Assembly (NCBI RefSeq): GCF_030811715.1
Contig: NZ_JAUSRH010000009.1
Coordinates: 62,001 to 126,000 of the forward strand
Reading direction: 5' to 3'
Source of the DNA: Sinomonas atrocyanea
Lineage (GTDB): Bacteria; Actinomycetota; Actinomycetes; Actinomycetales; Micrococcaceae
DNA: 64,000 nucleotides
Below are positions 33,611 through 41,652 of the stretch, in pieces (within the stretch, counting starts at the first letter, position 1; each line of letters opens with the position of its first letter). The notes under the pieces are model-generated. The model did not search any database. It worked only from the letters and a program-made list of their open reading frames with translations, and was not told where the DNA came from. The translations under genes were made by a program, and so were the position numbers.

Positions 33611-33825
33611 GGTAGACTTGGACCGGCGGAGACCTGGGCGGGCCGGCCACGCGCAGGACGCGTGGACGTAACCCCGGCGAAACCAGGACATGCCACGGTG
33701 GGGCGCAGCTGCTGTACGGCGCGTCACACTCGGTCACCGACAAGGCGACCCAGGAGTAACCGGCCAGCATGGACATGGAGTGCGGCATGGGGCTCCGCCG
33801 GAAACGCAAGGAACAAGGGGAAGCA
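33611..33825 (+). promoter_or_regulatory. Long structured leader of the X25-domain gene
   Basis: Between the TAGACT box and the ATG at 33826 are about 200 untranslated nucleotides. They contain CCACGCG-CAGGA-CGCGTGG (33647-33665), a perfect 7-bp hairpin, enclosed by CCTGG (33633-33637) and CCAGG (33683-33687), giving a possible multibranch fold. I cannot match it to a known riboswitch class. Confidence 0.35.
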
Positions 33826-34611
33826 ATGGCGAGGAACGCGAACGCGGCAGAGAAGCTCGATCTCCGTCTCAAGGCGGTGCTGGACGGGCTGGCGGAGGCG
33901 GCATTCACTGATCAGACGGCGGATGCCCGCGAAGTCCTGACCGCGGCGGTCGCCGCCGTGCCGTTCGACGAGCACGAGGCGGTGCTCCTCTCCGGCGGCA
34001 TCCCGCGCGGCCACAAGGCGCTCACCGCTGCCACGGCCAAGCTCGTCAAGGCAGGCTGGATGGTCAAGGGCCGCAGCGGCTGGGCGATCACCGAGGACGG
34101 CCTCCGCGCCACGGTCGCCTTCCCGACGGGGCAGGCTCTCGCGGCCGCGCTCGCGGACGGGACGCCGGTGCCCGCCGACACCCCGGTCCCCACGGCAGCA
34201 CCCGCGAAGAAGAAGGCGGCCCGCAAGGCGCCCGCCAAGAAGGCATCCGCTGCCAAGGCGCCCGCGGCCGAGCAGGCCGCCCCGGCGGCTGAGCCGCTCG
34301 TCGTCGACCTCGACCAGCCGCAGTCTGTGGCGATCGCCGGCGACTTCGCATCCCACCTGGGTGCGTCCGCCGACTGGGAGCCGAGCGCGGACGCCGTGCA
34401 GATGGGCCTCGACGCGGCCTCCCGCCGCTGGGTCCGCACCGTGGACCTCCCCGCGGGCCACTACGCGTTCAAGATCGCGATCAACCGCTCCTGGGACGAG
34501 AACTACGGCGCGTTCGGCGCCTTCGACGGCCCCAACCACGAGCTGACGCACGACGGCGGCCCGGTCACCATTGCCTACGACCACACCACCAAGGACATCG
34601 CCTACTCCTGA
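33826..34611 (+). CDS. Protein with C-terminal pullulanase X25-like domain
   Basis: The 261-residue protein has three parts: a winged-helix-like N-terminal region (about residues 1-100, with LSGGIPRGHKALTAATAKLVKAGWMVKG), a Lys/Ala/Pro linker (about 120-150, AAPAKKKAARKAPAKKASAA) and a C-terminal immunoglobulin-like domain (about 155-261) with VAIAGDFASHLGASADWEP and GHYAFKIAINRSWDENYGA, the hallmark of the X25 domain of amylopullulanases. No signal peptide or catalytic domain is present, so it may be a glycogen-binding or regulatory protein. ATG 33826 was chosen for its AAGGGG ribosome site; an in-frame ATG lies at 33769. Confidence 0.7.
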   Translation: MARNANAAEKLDLRLKAVLDGLAEAAFTDQTADAREVLTAAVAAVPFDEHEAVLLSGGIPRGHKALTAATAKLVKAGWMVKGRSGWAITEDGLRATVAFPTGQALAAALADGTPVPADTPVPTAAPAKKKAARKAPAKKASAAKAPAAEQAAPAAEPLVVDLDQPQSVAIAGDFASHLGASADWEPSADAVQMGLDAASRRWVRTVDLPAGHYAFKIAINRSWDENYGAFGAFDGPNHELTHDGGPVTIAYDHTTKDIAYS

Positions 34612-34618
34612 TCCCGGC

Positions 34619-34644
34619 GGGCGCCTCTCCACATAGGGGCGCCC
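34619..34644 (+). terminator. Hairpin after the X25-domain gene
   Basis: GGGCGCC at 34619 pairs with GGCGCCC at 34638-34644, extended by wobble pairs; 7 nt after the stop codon. It probably ends the X25 transcript. Confidence 0.6.
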
Positions 34645-34713
34645 GAGGCCAGGATTGTCGGCGGCCTCCCGTACGGTGGAACGGTCTTGTCAACCACCGG
34701 CGGGGGGCCGTCC

Positions 34714-35457
34714 ATGCTTCAGCGTTCATCCCGGCGCCTTCCGCGACGCGGGCGCCCTCGCAGGGCCGCGGGCGTGGCGGCCGCCGGGGCACTCGTCGCC
34801 GCGGCGCTCGGCTGGTTCGCCGGCCTCATCCAGGTCCCCGGCCTCGAGTCGCCGCTGACGGCGCAGTCGCAGATCGGCGGAGTCCCTGCTGCGCAGCTCT
34901 CGGCCGCGAAGGCCTCGCTCGCTGCCATCCCCGTGAAGGGGCGTGCGCCGAAGACCGGGTACACCCGGAACGAGTTCGGCCAGGCATGGGCCGACACGGA
35001 CCACAATGGCTGCGACACCCGCAACGACATCCTCGCGCGGGACCTGCGCTCCCCGGTGTTCAAGGCCGGCACGCGGGACTGCGTGGTCCTCTCCGGCAGG
35101 CTCGAGGACCCGTACACCGGCGCTTCGATCGCCTTCCAGCGCGGTGAGCGGTCCGCGGACGTCCAGATCGACCACATCGTGCCCCTCTCGGACGCCTGGC
35201 AGAAGGGCGCCCAGCAGTGGACGGCCCAGAAGCGCCTCAGCTTCGCCAACGACCCGGCCAACCTGCGCGCCGTGGATGGCCCGGCGAACCAGCAGAAGAG
35301 CGACGGCGACCTCGCGACCTGGCTGCCCGCGAACAGGTCGTTCCGCTGCGAGTACGCGGTGAACGTCGTCGACGTCAAGGCCGCCTACGGGCTGTGGATG
35401 ACCCAAGCGGAGCATGACAAGGCCGCGGAGCTCCTCGGCGCCTGCCGGGCCGAGTGA
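34714..35457 (+). CDS. Secreted HNH (DUF1524/GmrSD-C-like) nuclease
   Basis: The 247-residue protein has an Arg-rich start and one hydrophobic segment (about residues 22-42), so it is exported or membrane-anchored. The rest contains the HNH-type motifs of the DUF1524 family: WADTDHNGCDTRNDIL, VQIDHIVPLSDAW (the catalytic His in DHIVP), NLRAVDGPANQQKSD. Such proteins are taken as extracellular DNases in Actinobacteria. ATG 34714 follows GGGGGG; TTG 34687 is an alternative start. Two cysteine pairs fit an extracytoplasmic location. Confidence 0.82.
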   Translation: MLQRSSRRLPRRGRPRRAAGVAAAGALVAAALGWFAGLIQVPGLESPLTAQSQIGGVPAAQLSAAKASLAAIPVKGRAPKTGYTRNEFGQAWADTDHNGCDTRNDILARDLRSPVFKAGTRDCVVLSGRLEDPYTGASIAFQRGERSADVQIDHIVPLSDAWQKGAQQWTAQKRLSFANDPANLRAVDGPANQQKSDGDLATWLPANRSFRCEYAVNVVDVKAAYGLWMTQAEHDKAAELLGACRAE

Positions 35458-35496
35458 ACGCGGCCGAGTGAACCGCGGCCGGGTGAAGGGGCACGC

Positions 35497-36201
35497 TCAG
35501 GAGGCCTTGAGGTACCGCTCGCGTGAGCCCCTGGGCAGCTTCTCGACCGCGTACCTGAGGGCCACCCGGGCCATCCGCGGCGCGCACCGGTCCAGGAACG
35601 CCTCGAGCCCCGGCGTCCCGACGGCCCGCAGGGCCCAGCCTGTGGCCTTCTGCACCGACTCGTCCGGGTCGTCGGCGAGCAGGGTGGCGATCTCGAACAG
35701 ATCCTGCGGATCGCCGAGCCCCACGAAGTAGGTCGCCGCGACGATCGCCGTCCGCCGCTCGCTCGGCCGCGGCGAGCGTGCGAGACCGTACAGCGGGTCC
35801 CGCGGCTTGTCGGCGAGGTAGCTGCCCACCACGTGCACCGCAGCACGGTCCACGAGGTCCCAGGAGTCGATCCGGTCGTGGCGGCGCAGGTACAGCTCGT
35901 AGAGCTCGCGCCGCCTCGGCGGCGGCGTGCTCGGGCTGCGGGCCTGGAAGTCCATGATGCTCACCGCCCCCGCGCGGGCTTCGTGCCATGGGCTGTCGAG
36001 GAGGGCCTCGACTTCGTCGAGCGGCATCTCCGCGGACGCGCGCGCGAGCTCGAACACGGTTCCCATCGGGACCCCGAGGAACCTGTCGCCCCCACGCCGC
36101 GCGAGCGGGAACGCACGCTTGTACTTCCTCAGTTCATCACCGGAACTCAGCGACTCCAGCGCTGCCAGGAAGGCCCCGGCGGTACGCATTCCGAAGACCA
36201 T
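35497..36201 (-). CDS. DNA alkylation repair (AlkD-like, HEAT-repeat) protein
   Basis: The 234-residue protein is made of helical pairs with the AlkD features VFELARASAEMPLDEVEALLDSP, WHEARAGAVSIMDF, WDLVDRAA and ALRYAVEKLP. AlkD-type glycosylases remove positively charged alkylated bases without base flipping; this branch is broader than true AlkD and activity is not assured. ATG 36201 is taken; in-frame GTG 36207 and ATG 36189 are alternatives, and GGGGG upstream suits the first two. TTGTACAA (36229-36236), a palindrome, lies 28 nt upstream. Confidence 0.72.
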   Translation of the reverse strand: MVFGMRTAGAFLAALESLSSGDELRKYKRAFPLARRGGDRFLGVPMGTVFELARASAEMPLDEVEALLDSPWHEARAGAVSIMDFQARSPSTPPPRRRELYELYLRRHDRIDSWDLVDRAAVHVVGSYLADKPRDPLYGLARSPRPSERRTAIVAATYFVGLGDPQDLFEIATLLADDPDESVQKATGWALRAVGTPGLEAFLDRCAPRMARVALRYAVEKLPRGSRERYLKAS

Positions 36202-36274
36202 CCGCACACCCCCGCGAGATGCCTGATTTGTACAAGTTTTAGGCTAACCCGGGAGGGGCCCGAAAGTGCCGGGT

Positions 36275-36646
36275 CTAAATGCCCTTCCCTCGAGCCTTCA
36301 GGGTGCCCTCGATCTCGGCCGCCCGCGCCGCGAAGATGGCACGCAGGACCTCGTCCGGCACCGGGTGCGCCGCCGTGAAGCGGAGGGTCCCCTTGGCCCA
36401 GTCGAAGTCCTCCAGCCGGTCGGACAGGGCGCCCAGCACGCGGCCGCTGAAGGGGAAGACCGAGAGGTGGTCCTTGGCCCTCATGGCGCTCGCATAGCCC
36501 TTGCCGTGGACGAGGAGGGCAGGCATCCCGTAGCTGCGCCCCTCGGCCGCCTCGGGGCACACCTCGAGCGCGACGGCGTACACGTGCCTGAGCGCCGCGC
36601 CGTCCGGCCCGTCCAGGCCCGCGAGATAGTCGGTGACCTCGCCCAT
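36275..36646 (-). CDS. DUF1801/YdhG-type small protein
   Basis: The 123-residue protein has the family pattern: an N-terminal helix region (VTDYLAGLDGPDGAALRHVY), EGRSYGMPALLVHGKGYASAM, and HLSVFPFSGRVLGAL with a C-terminal LRFTAAHPVPDEVLRAIFAARAAEI. DUF1801 proteins belong to a superfamily that includes CyaY/Fra-type iron chaperones and MmcQ/YjbR DNA-binding proteins; function is unknown. It lies 73 nt upstream of the AlkD-like gene in the same direction. Confidence 0.75.
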   Translation of the reverse strand: MGEVTDYLAGLDGPDGAALRHVYAVALEVCPEAAEGRSYGMPALLVHGKGYASAMRAKDHLSVFPFSGRVLGALSDRLEDFDWAKGTLRFTAAHPVPDEVLRAIFAARAAEIEGTLKARGKGI

Positions 36647-36785
36647 GCCCCCATCGTCCGCCCCTCAGGGTGAGGAACGGAAGAAGGCGCTGCGGGGCGG
36701 CGCGGTCGCACCGCACCGCAGGGGCAACCGCGCAGCCCCGCGCGTTATGGTGATGCAGGGGAGCGTCCTGGAAGGGGGAGCGGAC

Positions 36786-38426
36786 GTGGTCAAGCTACTG
36801 GATGTGCTGCTGCTGGGGCGGGCCCGGTTCCACGAGCTGAGCATGCGGGGGCGGGTCATGCTCAGCCAGCTGCCCGCCAACCTCACGCTGCTCCTCGTCC
36901 TCGTGGTCGTCGCCGCGGCGGCGCCCGAGAAGCTCACCGAGCCCGCCTTCGTCGCGGGCCAGGCGATCGCCGTCCTGCTCCTCGTGCTCTCCGGTTCGCT
37001 GCCGTGGGAGCGGCTCCCGTACGGCTCCTTCCTCGTGGTGCCGTTCCTCGACTTCATTCCCATCGGCCTGGTGCAGGCCTCAGCCTCGGACCGGCTCCCG
37101 GGGCTGGCCTTCCTCGCGCTGTTCCCCATCATGTGGGTCGCGGGCTCGGGGTACCGTCCCCGGCTCATGGTGCCGCTCAGCGGCGCAGCAGCCCTCGCCA
37201 TGGTCTGGACGCCGCTCTTCCTCGCGGGAACCCCGGATCCGCGCGTCCTGGCCGGACACCTCCTCGCGCCGTTCATGCTCCTTGCCGTGGGAGTGGGCAC
37301 CTCGGTGATGACGCTGAGCGGAATGGCCCAGCAGGCGCGTGTGGAGGAGCTGCTGGCCCAGGCCGAGAACCGGGAGCGGCTCCTGGACGCGGTGCTCGAG
37401 ACCGTGGACGTCGGCGTCGTCGTGATCGACACCGAGGGCCGCGGGACGTTCACGAACACGAAGCAGGTCGAGGTGTACGCGGCGGCGGTGCCCACCGAGG
37501 AGGAGGGGCCGGAGACCGGCATGATGATCTACCGGGACGGCTCCGAGGAGGCGCTGCCCCCCGAGCAGTGGGCGCTCGAGCGCGCGCTGGCGGGCGAGCG
37601 GGTGGAGCACGAGATCTTCCGGCTCGGTCGCGGCCGCGACGCCCGCACGGTCTCGGTCACGGCCCGGGACTTCCTCGATGCGGACGGCGGGCTGGCGGGA
37701 ACGGTGCTCGCCTCCTCGGACGTCACCGACGTCGTGCACGCCGTGCGCGCGAGGGACAGGTTCCTCTCGACGCTCTCGCACGAATTCCGCACCCCGCTCG
37801 CGAACATCCTCGGCTACGCCGAACTCGTCGCGGACGATCCGGATCTCTCGGACGGTTCCCGCGCGGACATCCAGGTCATCGCCCGCAACGCCCAGCACGT
37901 GGCGAGCATGGTCGACGAGCTGCTCGTGGTGGCGGTGACCGGCGCCGGAGCCGCCGTCCGGCTGCCGCTGGACGTCGCGGAGATCGTTCGTGAGGCCGCC
38001 GAGTCGTCCGCCGCCAGCGCGAGCGTCCGGGGCATCCGGCTCCACGCCGAGACGGACGGCGCGCTCATGGTCCTCGCCGACCGCACGGGCCTGGTGAGGG
38101 TCGTCGACAACCTCGTCTCCAACGCGCTCAAGTACTCCGGAGCCGGGACCGAGGTCCGGCTGCGCGCCGCGCGGGACGGGCGGTGGGCCGTGGTCACGGT
38201 CGAGGATCGCGGCATCGGCATCGCCGAGGAGGACCTCGTGCACATCTTCACCCGCTTCGGCCGCAGCGACGGCGTGCTCGGCGAGGACATCCCGGGCGCG
38301 GGACTCGGCCTCGCGTTGTCCAAGGAAGTCGTGGAACGCCACGGCGGCTCCCTCGAGTGCGCGAGCAGGGTGGGGGAAGGCAGCACCTTCACAGTGCGGC
38401 TCCCGCTGCGGGGCGAGCCCCGTTGA
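36786..38426 (+). CDS. Membrane sensor histidine kinase with PAS domain
   Basis: The 546-residue protein has about six membrane helices in residues 35-190, a PAS-like domain (about 205-310), a HisKA domain with the phospho-acceptor in LSTLSHEFRTPLAN (His332) and an HATPase domain with NLVSNALKYS, EDRGIGIAEEDL and GAGLGLAL. It is probably the partner of the OmpR-type regulator at 39033, from which it is separated by one minus-strand secreted-protein gene. GTG 36786 was chosen for the AAGGGGGAG ribosome site. Its location suggests it senses a surface or membrane signal that controls the TasA/SipW genes. Confidence 0.85.
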   Translation: MVKLLDVLLLGRARFHELSMRGRVMLSQLPANLTLLLVLVVVAAAAPEKLTEPAFVAGQAIAVLLLVLSGSLPWERLPYGSFLVVPFLDFIPIGLVQASASDRLPGLAFLALFPIMWVAGSGYRPRLMVPLSGAAALAMVWTPLFLAGTPDPRVLAGHLLAPFMLLAVGVGTSVMTLSGMAQQARVEELLAQAENRERLLDAVLETVDVGVVVIDTEGRGTFTNTKQVEVYAAAVPTEEEGPETGMMIYRDGSEEALPPEQWALERALAGERVEHEIFRLGRGRDARTVSVTARDFLDADGGLAGTVLASSDVTDVVHAVRARDRFLSTLSHEFRTPLANILGYAELVADDPDLSDGSRADIQVIARNAQHVASMVDELLVVAVTGAGAAVRLPLDVAEIVREAAESSAASASVRGIRLHAETDGALMVLADRTGLVRVVDNLVSNALKYSGAGTEVRLRAARDGRWAVVTVEDRGIGIAEEDLVHIFTRFGRSDGVLGEDIPGAGLGLALSKEVVERHGGSLECASRVGEGSTFTVRLPLRGEPR

Positions 38427-38453
38427 GGAGCGGCCGCGGCCGGGGGACGCTCC
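38427..38453. terminator. Small hairpin between the kinase and the secreted-protein gene
   Basis: GGAGCG (38427-38432) and CGCTCC (38448-38453) frame a GC-rich loop in the 30-nt gap between the two convergent stops. It is a modest candidate for a shared terminator. Confidence 0.4.
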
Positions 38454-38456
38454 CTG

Positions 38457-38888
38457 TCAGCAGGTGTGCGTGAGCGTCCAGACAGCCCCGGACCACGAGC
38501 CCAGGAGGCCTTGGACCGTCAGCGTGTAGATCCGGTTCCCGGCCGAGGTAGAGGTGCGCGTGAGCGGTGCGGGCAGGACGACCGCCCCGCTGCTCGGCGG
38601 TCCCACCGTCGAGGACGCAGTGCTGCCGTCGGGCGCTGTCAGCACGAAGCGGTAGCCGGTGGCGCGCGGCACCTCGCTGTAGGCGCTCACCGTGGCCGTC
38701 GCGGACTTCCCATTGGAGCCGTTGCAGGCGATGGCCGCGCCCACACTCGCCGGGGCGGCCACCTGATAGGTGCTCGCCGTGAAGCCAGACGAGTCGGTCG
38801 AGTTGAAGGCGCCCAGGGCGGCCATGGGGGCCAGCGCCAGGAAGAGGAGGGCGCCGAGGAACGCGGCCAGCATCCGCCTCAGTGCCAT
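38457..38888 (-). CDS. Small secreted protein of the SipW/TasA-like locus
   Basis: The 143-residue protein has a signal peptide (basic start, hydrophobic stretch to about residue 26, cleavage near AALGAF) and a mature Ser/Thr-rich beta domain with two cysteines, one of them the last residue (TLTHTC). The sequence after the signal (AFNSTDSSG) resembles that of the TasA-like protein at 40884 (AFTSTTSAS), so it may be another SipW-processed surface protein. ATG 38888 has an AAGGAG site. It shares a divergent promoter region with the response regulator. Confidence 0.7.
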   Translation of the reverse strand: MALRRMLAAFLGALLFLALAPMAALGAFNSTDSSGFTASTYQVAAPASVGAAIACNGSNGKSATATVSAYSEVPRATGYRFVLTAPDGSTASSTVGPPSSGAVVLPAPLTRTSTSAGNRIYTLTVQGLLGSWSGAVWTLTHTC

Positions 38889-38948
38889 GGTGTCTCCTTC
38901 CCCTCTTCTACCAGTCCTCGGGCCGTGGCCCCATCCTCCCAGCACGCC

Positions 38949-38988
38949 CTCAAGCCGGGCCCGCCGCCATCTTCAAGATTTGCTCAAC
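38949..38988. promoter_or_regulatory. CTCAAG-type direct repeats upstream of the response regulator
   Basis: CTCAAG (38949), TTCAAG (38972) and CTCAAC (38983) occur in the same orientation, the last two exactly 11 bp apart (TCAAGATTTGCTCAA). Direct repeats at one helical turn are the usual binding pattern of OmpR-family regulators. The same arrangement occurs upstream of the TasA-like gene (41592-41642). It lies between the divergent secreted-protein and response-regulator genes. Confidence 0.6.
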
Positions 38989-39032
38989 GAGGGGCCACCG
39001 TCGCGGCCCGAACATCTGCGAGACTCTGTGGC

Positions 39033-39806
39033 ATGGGGACAGATTCCGCCGAACGCCGCGCCGTGGTCATTGAGGACGACGCCGACATGCAGAGCCTCCT
39101 GGCCCGGACGCTCCAGCGGCACGGTTTCGACGTCGCGGTGGCGGGGACGGGGGCGGAGGGCCTCCGTCTGGTCGGCGAGCACACGCCCGACCTGGTCACC
39201 CTGGACCTGAACCTGCCCGATCTGGACGGCACCGAGGTCTGCCGCAGGATCCGGGCCGTCTCGGACGCCTACGTCATGATGATCACCGGCAGGGCCGACG
39301 AGATCGATGAGCTGATGGGGCTGCAGATCGGGGCCGACGACTACATCAGCAAGCCGTTCAGCCCGCGGACCGTCCAGGCCCGGGTGGAGGCCATGTTCCG
39401 ACGCCCCCGCACGGCGGCGCAGGCCCCGGCCGGGGCGCCGTCCCGGGACGCGGCCGCCGCCGCGGCCGCCCCCGCCGCGGCCCGGACCCTGGACGGGACG
39501 AGCCTGGCCCACGGGGCGTTGGTGGTCGACGTCGACGCCCGGCTCGCCGTGCTGGACGGCGAGGAGCTGCCCCTGACCCGGACCGAATTCGATCTCCTCG
39601 CCCTCCTGGTCGGGGCGCCGAGGAGGGTGTGGACCCGGGAGATGCTGCTGCGGTCGGTGTGGGGCGACGAGTGGGCCTCGGATGCGCACCTCGTCGAGGT
39701 CCACGTCGGCAACCTGCGCCGCAAGCTCGGCGACCGGGGCAAGGACTCCCGCTTCATCAGGACCGTGCGCGGGGTCGGCTACGGGATGGTCCCTCCGGTC
39801 GCCTGA
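39033..39806 (+). CDS. OmpR-family response regulator
   Basis: The 257-residue protein has a receiver domain with acidic pocket EDD (about residues 14-16), phospho-acceptor Asp58 (TLDLNLPD) and Lys107 (SKPFS), an Ala-rich linker (about 125-150), and an OmpR-type winged helix (about 160-255, LPLTRTEFDLLALLVG ... VHVGNLRRKLGDRG ... VRGVGYGMV). It is probably phosphorylated by the kinase at 36786. It likely controls the flanking secreted-protein and TasA/SipW genes, both preceded by CTCAAG repeats. Confidence 0.88.
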   Translation: MGTDSAERRAVVIEDDADMQSLLARTLQRHGFDVAVAGTGAEGLRLVGEHTPDLVTLDLNLPDLDGTEVCRRIRAVSDAYVMMITGRADEIDELMGLQIGADDYISKPFSPRTVQARVEAMFRRPRTAAQAPAGAPSRDAAAAAAAPAAARTLDGTSLAHGALVVDVDARLAVLDGEELPLTRTEFDLLALLVGAPRRVWTREMLLRSVWGDEWASDAHLVEVHVGNLRRKLGDRGKDSRFIRTVRGVGYGMVPPVA

Positions 39807-39822
39807 GCCGCCTGCGGGCAGG

Positions 39823-40185
39823 TCAGCCGCCAGCCAGGAGGTCCTCGAGCGCCTGCGCGACGGCGTCCGCGCTGCGCCGCAGGTCGGTCACCGAGGCCCG
39901 CGCCGACGGGAGGTCGACGGCGCGGACGGCCCGGTCGGTGCAGCGGGCGGCCTGCTCGAGCCGGAGGGCCCCGACCATCTCGGCTGACGTCGCCAGGCTC
40001 AGCAGCGCCACGTGGGCGTCGTCGGTGCGTCCGGCTTCGACGGCGGCGGCGACGGTCCTGAGCCTGCGGGGGAGCAGGTCCAGGAACAGCGCCGCGAACG
40101 TCAGGGCGTCGGCGGCGGAGCCGAGGTCGCCGGCGATGTCCCGCAGGCGGGTCTGTTCGAGGATGGGCAGCTCATCGGGTGCCAT
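39823..40185 (-). CDS. Hpt-like four-helix protein lacking the phospho-acceptor histidine
   Basis: The 120-residue all-helical protein matches the Hpt pattern FLDLLPRRLRTVAAAVEAG followed by LLSLATSAEMVGALRLEQAA. In true Hpt domains this second segment reads AHxLKGSAxxxGA; here Leu stands where the phosphorylated His should be and Ala where the Lys is. It overlaps the SipW gene by 14 nt and is last in the TasA-SipW operon, next to the response regulator. It may be a degenerate Hpt that binds a receiver domain without transferring phosphate. The fold assignment is by pattern only. Confidence 0.55.
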   Translation of the reverse strand: MAPDELPILEQTRLRDIAGDLGSAADALTFAALFLDLLPRRLRTVAAAVEAGRTDDAHVALLSLATSAEMVGALRLEQAARCTDRAVRAVDLPSARASVTDLRRSADAVAQALEDLLAGG

Positions 40186-40849
40186 GGCTCCGCTCTCCCT
40201 TCGTGGACGGGGACGCAGCCTCGGGGTTCCGCGGTGTGGACGCTGGGCGGCCCCAGATCGAGGACAGTCCGATGGCGAGGAGCAGGACCGGGGCCCCGAC
40301 CATGAGCGCCGTCCGTGCGGCCGGGGAGCGCAGGGCGCGGATCGCGTCGCCGAGATGCGGGATCACGGCCGCGGTGGTGTAGACGGAGTCGTCGGTGATG
40401 ACGGCCGTCCACGGGTCTGCGCCGTTGTTGGCGTCGCCTTTGGTCCTGATGGCGGTTGCGCCTCCGGGATTCCGGGTGACCTCGACGACGCGGTGGGTCT
40501 CAACCCGCTGGTCGTCCACGGGGATGCGGTAGGTGATGATGTCCCCGACCGCCAGCTGCGCGGTCGGGATCTTCACGCTCACCACGACGTCTCCGGGGTT
40601 GATGAGCGGAGCCATGGACCCGGTCAGCATCGTCGAGGTCTGGTAGCCGAGGAACCGGGGCCCGACCGCCAGGAACAGGAACAGTGCTGCGGCCGCGGCG
40701 AAGACGAGGGCGAGCACGGAGCGTGACGCACGGCGTGCGGCCCTGCGCCAGGGGCCGGCCGCCCCGCCGCCGGACCTGCCCGTCGAGGGCTCGGGCCGGC
40801 GGCGCGGGAGCGCGGCTGCTGCGTCCTGCGGGGGGAAGGTGGTGCTCAT
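40172..40849 (-). CDS. sipW: SipW-type (ER-type) signal peptidase I
   Basis: The 225-residue protein has two membrane helices (about residues 43-65 and 178-198) and the ER-type signal-peptidase boxes: STMLTGSMAPLINPGDVV with the catalytic Ser, DQRVETHRVVEV with His in place of the bacterial Lys, and IRTKGDANNGADP. SipW-type peptidases process TasA/CalY-type fibre proteins. It lies 34 nt downstream of a TasA-like gene, its likely substrate. AGGAAG precedes the ATG. Confidence 0.85.
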   Translation of the reverse strand: MSTTFPPQDAAAALPRRRPEPSTGRSGGGAAGPWRRAARRASRSVLALVFAAAAALFLFLAVGPRFLGYQTSTMLTGSMAPLINPGDVVVSVKIPTAQLAVGDIITYRIPVDDQRVETHRVVEVTRNPGGATAIRTKGDANNGADPWTAVITDDSVYTTAAVIPHLGDAIRALRSPAARTALMVGAPVLLLAIGLSSIWGRPASTPRNPEAASPSTKGERSHGTR

Positions 40850-40883
40850 GACAGGTCTTCCTGGGGTGTCCGCTGGCCGGGAG

Positions 40884-41501
40884 CTACTGGTTGGTGGCGC
40901 TGCGCTGCGTGCCGGTGAAGGCGAAGTTCACCGTGCTGGTGATGCCCTGGAACGTGTTGTCCGCGCCGGCGGGCAGCGTCATGGTGACCCGCAGGTTGTC
41001 GGTGTGGCCTGCGGTGACGGCGCCGACGTTGGCCAGGGCAACGTTGGACCCGATGACGGCCTTGGTGGCCAGGACCGAGGTGACGGTTCCGGAGCACGTG
41101 TAGGTGTAGGCCGGGGAGGTTCCGGCCTCGGTCCACGGGACCGAGCAGGCATCGATCGCCAGCTGGAGGCCGTTGACGGCGTCGGTGTCGAGCTTCGACG
41201 AGGGCGCCGCAGTGGTGGCCAGGGTGATGCCGGCGAGGTTCTGCGTCCCGGAGTTCGTGAGCGTGACGGCGCGCTGCACGCTGTCCCCGGGCACGAGGCC
41301 CGTGGCTCCCACACTCAGGCGGTTCGCGGCCCCGGTGGCACCGAGGTTCACCGCGACGGTGCCTGAGGCGACGTTCGAGCTCGCGGAGGTCGTGGACGTG
41401 AAGGCACCGTAGGTGCCGAGGCCGGCCACGCTCGCGGCTGCGCCGACGAGGGCGGCCGAGGCCAGAAGCTTGCCGGACGTGGACTTGAGGCTGAGACCCA
41501 T
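40884..41501 (-). CDS. TasA/CalY (camelysin)-like surface protein
   Basis: The 205-residue protein has an N-terminal signal of SipW-substrate type (LLASAALVGAAASVAGLGTYGAFTSTTSAS) and a mature all-beta domain with NVASGTVAVNLG and LVPGDSVQRAVTLTNSGTQNL, the pattern of TasA/CalY proteins, which form surface fibres in Bacillus. In Actinobacteria the role is not established. It is the first gene of an operon with SipW and the Hpt-like protein. ATG 41501 has a GGGGGAG site; CTCAAG repeats lie about 90-140 bp upstream. Confidence 0.78.
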   Translation of the reverse strand: MGLSLKSTSGKLLASAALVGAAASVAGLGTYGAFTSTTSASSNVASGTVAVNLGATGAANRLSVGATGLVPGDSVQRAVTLTNSGTQNLAGITLATTAAPSSKLDTDAVNGLQLAIDACSVPWTEAGTSPAYTYTCSGTVTSVLATKAVIGSNVALANVGAVTAGHTDNLRVTMTLPAGADNTFQGITSTVNFAFTGTQRSATNQ

Positions 41502-41591
41502 GTTCTCCCCCTTGATCGGGCCGGGCAGCGCGCCCGGTCTGCTGTCGTCGCCAGCCCCATCGGCTGACAGAGACAACTCTCCGGTCCGGGT

Positions 41592-41642
41592 TTCAAGGCC
41601 ACCGCCCGCCAGCGGACAAGAAAGCCTCAAGATCCGCTCAAG
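41592..41642. promoter_or_regulatory. CTCAAG-type direct repeats upstream of the TasA-like operon
   Basis: TTCAAG (41592), CTCAAG (41626) and CTCAAG (41637) run in one direction; the last two are 11 bp apart (CTCAAGATCCGCTCAAG). The set mirrors that at 38949-38988, near the response regulator, and is the natural candidate for its binding site. The end of the mcrC gene lies only 11 bp further. Confidence 0.6.
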
Positions 41643-41652
41643 CCCCTGGCGC

